Source: Halomontanus rarus (GTDB lineage: Archaea > Halobacteriota > Halobacteria > Halobacteriales > Natrialbaceae). From it: 64,000 nucleotides of DNA. Positions 62,834 through 64,000 of this stretch are shown here, one piece after another. Made by a program: the position numbers and the translations under genes. The stretch is from assembly GCF_017357405.1 (NCBI RefSeq), contig NZ_CP071597.1:1-64000 (forward strand), given 5' to 3'. Position 1 is the first letter of the stretch. Each line of letters starts with the position of its first letter. The notes under the pieces are model-generated. The model saw only the letters and a program-made list of their open reading frames with translations, was not told where the DNA came from and ran no database searches.

Positions 62834-63061
62834 ATGAACGAGTTTAGTGATGGTGACCAAGTACGGATTGACATCCCAGACGAGACGGACCCAGACTATG
62901 ACCGCTACCACGGACAGCACGGTAGAGTCGTCGCCACTCTGAGTGATGATGCACAAGACGTTACTGGGGACAAAAGTGATTCCGTCCTATATCGGGTGGA
63001 ACTCAAATCTGGGGAGCGAGCAGACTTCAGGTGGCGTGACCTGCGGCCTCCTATTGAATAG
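62834..63061 (+). CDS. Small SH3/KOW-like protein (DUF8139-like)
   Basis: This is a 75-aa acidic protein: MNEFSDGDQVRIDIPDETDPD...GRVVATLSDD...LYRVELKSGE..FRWRDLRPP. The strand pattern suggests a small SH3-like barrel, and haloarchaea encode many close forms. The function is unknown. It is divergent from the helicase gene (110 nt away) and convergent with the next gene. Confidence 0.7.
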   Translation: MNEFSDGDQVRIDIPDETDPDYDRYHGQHGRVVATLSDDAQDVTGDKSDSVLYRVELKSGERADFRWRDLRPPIE

Positions 63062-63067
63062 TCTTCT

Positions 63068-63703
63068 TCAGATGAAGCCTTCTCTCTTCGCGTCGCTCCG
63101 ACTCATCTCTGGGAGAAGGTCGTCACGAAAGCCCGATTTGTGATGTATCTTGGCGTGACAGGTATCACAAACCTCCATCGTTTCGTCCTCCTCGTAAGAT
63201 GTATGGTGGTTGGCTCGATGTTCGGGATGAAGAATTCCTTCACAAACCTCACAGTACTCTAAATCGACGCTTTCGCCAAGAGAGGATTCGACCTCTCGTT
63301 GGTGTAGACAGGCGTCGCACAGTTGCGGGTCACGTTTGTAAGTGAGTTCCGTGCCGCAGTCTTGGCAAGGACAGGGCACTTCGATAACGTCAACTATCTC
63401 GTAGTCCTCGCGTGCGCGGTCCCAACTTTGGTAAGCAGCGACACTATCGAAGACGTGTTCGTAGACGAAGTGGTTGCCCTGATAGGCCTCGCAGGAGGTA
63501 CAGAGATTGCCGTAGACCTCCCGTCCCTGTGTTCGGCTGTACGTCTGCTCAACGTTACAGTAATCCTTCTCAACGAGTTCCTCTCCGGCTGGCTGCCACG
63601 TCCCGCCGCCGAATCCACCGAGACCTCTGGGATACACCACCTGAATATCCGCACTACACTTCCAGCAGTCAGTTTCGTACCGCCAGATTTCAATCCCAAT
63701 CAT
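63068..63703 (-). CDS. Cys-rich HNH-like protein
   Basis: This is a 211-aa protein from MIGIEIWRYETDCWKC; a TTG 45 nt upstream is also possible. It has six cysteine pairs (CWKC, CTSC, CQDC, CDAC, CEVC and CDTC), enough for three zinc sites. The C-terminal part has CEVCEGILHPEHRANHHTSYEEDE..CDTCHAKIHH, the zinc-bounded HNH endonuclease pattern. It could be the nicking or cutting partner of the island. It is convergent with the SH3-like gene. Confidence 0.7.
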   Translation of the reverse strand: MIGIEIWRYETDCWKCSADIQVVYPRGLGGFGGGTWQPAGEELVEKDYCNVEQTYSRTQGREVYGNLCTSCEAYQGNHFVYEHVFDSVAAYQSWDRAREDYEIVDVIEVPCPCQDCGTELTYKRDPQLCDACLHQREVESSLGESVDLEYCEVCEGILHPEHRANHHTSYEEDETMEVCDTCHAKIHHKSGFRDDLLPEMSRSDAKREGFI

Positions 63704-63865
63704 ATGCTCTGAAATGCCAGAATCTGGGATGAATCTATCTATACTCAAAGTAGGAAACGATAGTGAGGAGGGCGGAGCGTGTTGCGGATGGCTAAGTTGG
63801 AATGGGCACTCCGCCAGTTGAACTGACGAAATATCGCGTAATAAGAGCGCCGAGATTGCACTCGC
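63704..63865. other. Short intergenic region
   Basis: About 160 nt, with no gene seen. It should hold the promoter of the Cys-rich HNH-like gene on the minus strand. Confidence 0.4.
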
Positions 63866-64000
63866 TTACTCTCGACCGGGGCGTGGCGGCTTGAGATTTT
63901 TTAAGCGGAAGTCAGAGACCGGGATGTACCGCTGCATCCACTCGGCCAATTGTTGGGTTCGCTCGATGTCCGCAATATTGTGTAGCACGAGTGATTCCCA
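63866..64000 (-). CDS. C-terminal end of a probable DEDD-type exonuclease (truncated by window edge)
   Basis: Only the last 44 codons are visible: ...WESLVLHNIADIERTQQLAEWMQRYIPVSDFRL...RPGRE. HN-x-x-D-I-x-x-T looks like the ExoIII motif of DEDD exonucleases or RNase H-like domains. The start lies beyond base 64000, so the family call is tentative. Confidence 0.4.
   Translation of the reverse strand, partial: WESLVLHNIADIERTQQLAEWMQRYIPVSDFRLKNLKPPRPGRE

Noticed and set aside
53062..63703. A complete BREX or DISARM system
   Set aside because: No PglZ, BrxC, DrmA or DrmB gene is seen; only the methylase and the helicase/PLD types are shared.

Overview
The window looks like chromosomal DNA of an extremely halophilic archaeon (class Halobacteria). 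The signs are high GC, strongly acidic proteins, very frequent CTCGAG, leaderless genes with a TATA box about 25 nt before the start codon, and archaeal information-processing genes (PAN, TBP, RpoP, L37Ae, KEOPS Pcc1, prefoldin beta, TruD, Pth2). The style recalls Natrialba/Natrinema-type haloarchaea, but the genus cannot be fixed from this sequence alone.

Region 1 (about 1-22.5 kb) is core chromosome. It holds the proteasome ATPase PAN, two VTT/DedA-like membrane proteins, GMP synthase subunit A, an AlaX editing protein and HflX. A minus-strand translation/transcription cluster follows (DUF2103, small membrane protein, L37Ae, RpoP, Pcc1, two membrane proteins including a DUF368/PopT-like protein, prefoldin beta, DUF3194). 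Then come TruD, a BrkB-type membrane protein, TBP, AspS, a lipoprotein, two NhaP-type antiporters around a SHOCT protein, UspA and pantoate kinase.

Region 2 (about 22.5-49.2 kb) is mixed core and accessory. A membrane protein with thirteen W-x-W repeats lies between pantoate kinase and phosphopantothenate synthetase, two steps of archaeal CoA synthesis. There follow a flippase, Thi4 and (8 kb away) its probable regulator ThiR, several dehydrogenases, secreted or lipid-anchored surface proteins, superoxide dismutase, dCTP deaminase and Pth2. A carboxylesterase pseudogene sits beside a 1.2-kb segment with inverted, related ends. The region closes with a racemase/M20 peptidase/amino-acid permease operon and a Bat-type regulator.

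Region 3 (about 49.2-64 kb) is visibly poorer in GC and CTCGAG and looks like a horizontally acquired island. It opens with two convergent tyrosine recombinases whose stop codons abut. After some small genes comes a probable anti-phage or DNA-modification module: a DUF262-HNH-AlbA_2 fusion, an Eco57I-type adenine methyltransferase, a convergent PLD-SNF2 helicase, a small SH3-like protein and a Cys-rich HNH-like protein. No PglZ, BrxC, DrmA or DrmB gene is seen, so it matches no complete defence system that I can name. It is the best candidate for an undescribed system here.

Other notable signals are three copies of a dispersed palindromic intergenic element (2.3, 22.5 and 41.8 kb), widespread degenerate hexanucleotide repeats at gene ends that encode dipeptide-repeat tails, and an L37Ae protein without its zinc-finger cysteines. 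No tRNA, rRNA or CRISPR array was recognised.
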